From: Rhizobium sp. C1 | GTDB lineage: Bacteria; Pseudomonadota; Alphaproteobacteria; Rhizobiales; Rhizobiaceae | Assembly (NCBI RefSeq): GCF_021026335.1 | Contig: NZ_JAJNCY010000001.1 | Coordinates: 558,001-622,000 of the forward strand | Direction: 5' to 3' | DNA: 64,000 nt | Shown here: positions 63,413 through 64,000 of the stretch, in pieces | How the letters are laid out: each line of letters begins with the position of its first letter | Position numbering within the stretch: position 1 is the first letter of the stretch | Notes under the pieces: model-generated | What the model saw: the letters and a program-made list of their open reading frames with translations, nothing else | What the model was told of the DNA's origin: nothing | The model's database searches: none | Position numbers and translations under genes: made by a program

Positions 63413-64000
63413 TCAGCGAAGCGAACCAACCGCGGTGGTGCGACCGTCGTCGAGCTTCACCCATTTGGCCGAATTGTCGGTGGCCTGGCGCTTGAGGAAG
63501 CGATATTCGGTTTCCGACCACAGCATGACCTTGTTGCGCATGTTGTCGAGGACGAAGTCGCCGCGATCGGTGCGCACGGTCAGGACGGCGTGGCCTTCGC
63601 CGTTCGGCTGGAGAACCACCGTCATCAGCAGATCGGAATAGGGAACGCCTGCCTCGTGCAGGAGCTTGCGCTTCAGCAGCGCGTAGTCTTCGCAGTCGCC
63701 GGCGGTGGTGGGGATCGCCCAGTATTCCTCTACGCCGTAAAGCTCCTGGTCCGTCATCGGCTTGATCGTCGTATTGACGTTGTAGTTGATCCTGAGGATC
63801 GTCTTCCAGTTCGTCTCGTCGAGCCGAAAGGCCTGCTGGCCGTCCGTATTCGGCTGGCAGTCGCCAGGATTGCGCTTGCAATATTCGTAATGGCCGATGG
63901 GCGGATTGGTCGCGCCCAGGCTCAGCATGTTGGCCGGCAGGGCAAATGCGCTGGCGGTGCCGGAGACGATGAAGGCGAGGGCGGCAAGCGCTATTCTTAT
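63413..64000 (-). CDS. Bacterial transglutaminase-like cysteine protease (5' end beyond window)
   Basis: C-terminal 196 codons of a BTLCP (DUF920-type) protein; the frame runs in without interruption from 64000. A hydrophobic stretch ending GTASAFALP looks like the end of a signal peptide, so the start lies just outside. The catalytic triad is visible: Cys in GDCEDYALLK, His in EGHAVLTV and Asp in LDNMRNKV. Such periplasmic proteases often control biofilm adhesins by cleavage (LapG-like) or act on other surface proteins. Target not identifiable here. Confidence 0.85.
   Translation of the reverse strand: MRIALAALAFIVSGTASAFALPANMLSLGATNPPIGHYEYCKRNPGDCQPNTDGQQAFRLDETNWKTILRINYNVNTTIKPMTDQELYGVEEYWAIPTTAGDCEDYALLKRKLLHEAGVPYSDLLMTVVLQPNGEGHAVLTVRTDRGDFVLDNMRNKVMLWSETEYRFLKRQATDNSAKWVKLDDGRTTAVGSLR

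Overview
This 64 kb window looks like chromosomal DNA of an alphaproteobacterium of the order Rhizobiales, most likely family Rhizobiaceae. The evidence is high-GC coding with strong G/C third positions, a fixI-fixS pair, the adjacent LdtR/LdtP regulator-transpeptidase pair, a Mg-type HemB, a long UvrB, a DksA with one zinc-finger cysteine, and two kinds of palindromic intergenic repeat that are common in rhizobia. No rRNA, tRNA, CRISPR array, transposase or integrase gene was seen. Genus and species cannot be fixed from the sequence alone.

Layout. 1-4.3 kb: end of the cbb3-oxidase maturation genes (fixI, fixS), gnd and a metallo-beta-lactamase-fold hydrolase. 4.3-17.3 kb: a carbohydrate locus with a divergent LacI-type regulator, a CUT1 ABC importer (binding protein, two permeases, ATPase), a GH2 beta-mannosidase-like enzyme, a sugar isomerase/epimerase, a Gfo/Idh/MocA oxidoreductase, an aldo/keto reductase and a GH43 beta-xylosidase-like enzyme. 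Two matching operator-like palindromes lie between the regulator and the importer, so the whole locus probably takes up and breaks down hemicellulose oligosaccharides. 17.4-24.4 kb: a palindromic repeat, a SPINDLY-type GT41 glycosyltransferase, a zinc-uptake regulon (znuA divergent from znuC-znuB-zur), a medium-chain dehydrogenase and a gamma-carbonic anhydrase. 24.5-33.4 kb: TerC-like protein, dusA, RDD protein, hemB, ldtR and ldtP, then three paralogous small exported proteins with a nucleoside deoxyribosyltransferase-like gene between the first two.

33.4-39.9 kb: uvrB, which carries a palindromic repeat inside its reading frame, then an AT-richer two-gene cassette (ParB/Srx-like protein plus Mrr-like PD-(D/E)xK endonuclease, overlapping by 4 bp), then a K+ channel with a TrkA-N domain. 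The cassette is the best candidate here for a poorly described (probably anti-phage or restriction-like) system. 40-48.8 kb: a DUF1800/DUF1501 secreted pair, a fused mobA-mobB, an EamA transporter, moaA, a DUF971 protein, a methyltransferase and small exported proteins. 49-57.4 kb: ycjX-ycjF, an SGNH-hydrolase lipoprotein, two divergent citrate-synthase paralogues (one with an N-terminal helix-turn-helix), a SixA-like phosphatase, dksA and a 2Fe-2S ferredoxin, followed by a 724-base gene-free stretch with a strong minus-strand terminator (possible small RNA). 57.4-64 kb: a zincin-like DUF922 protein, folP-folB-folK, a D,D-carboxypeptidase with a SPOR-like tail, small membrane proteins and the 3' part of a bacterial transglutaminase-like cysteine protease.

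Starts were chosen by ribosome binding site, signal peptide and family length; several differ from the longest possible reading frame. All function calls rest on motifs and recalled family knowledge, not on database searches.
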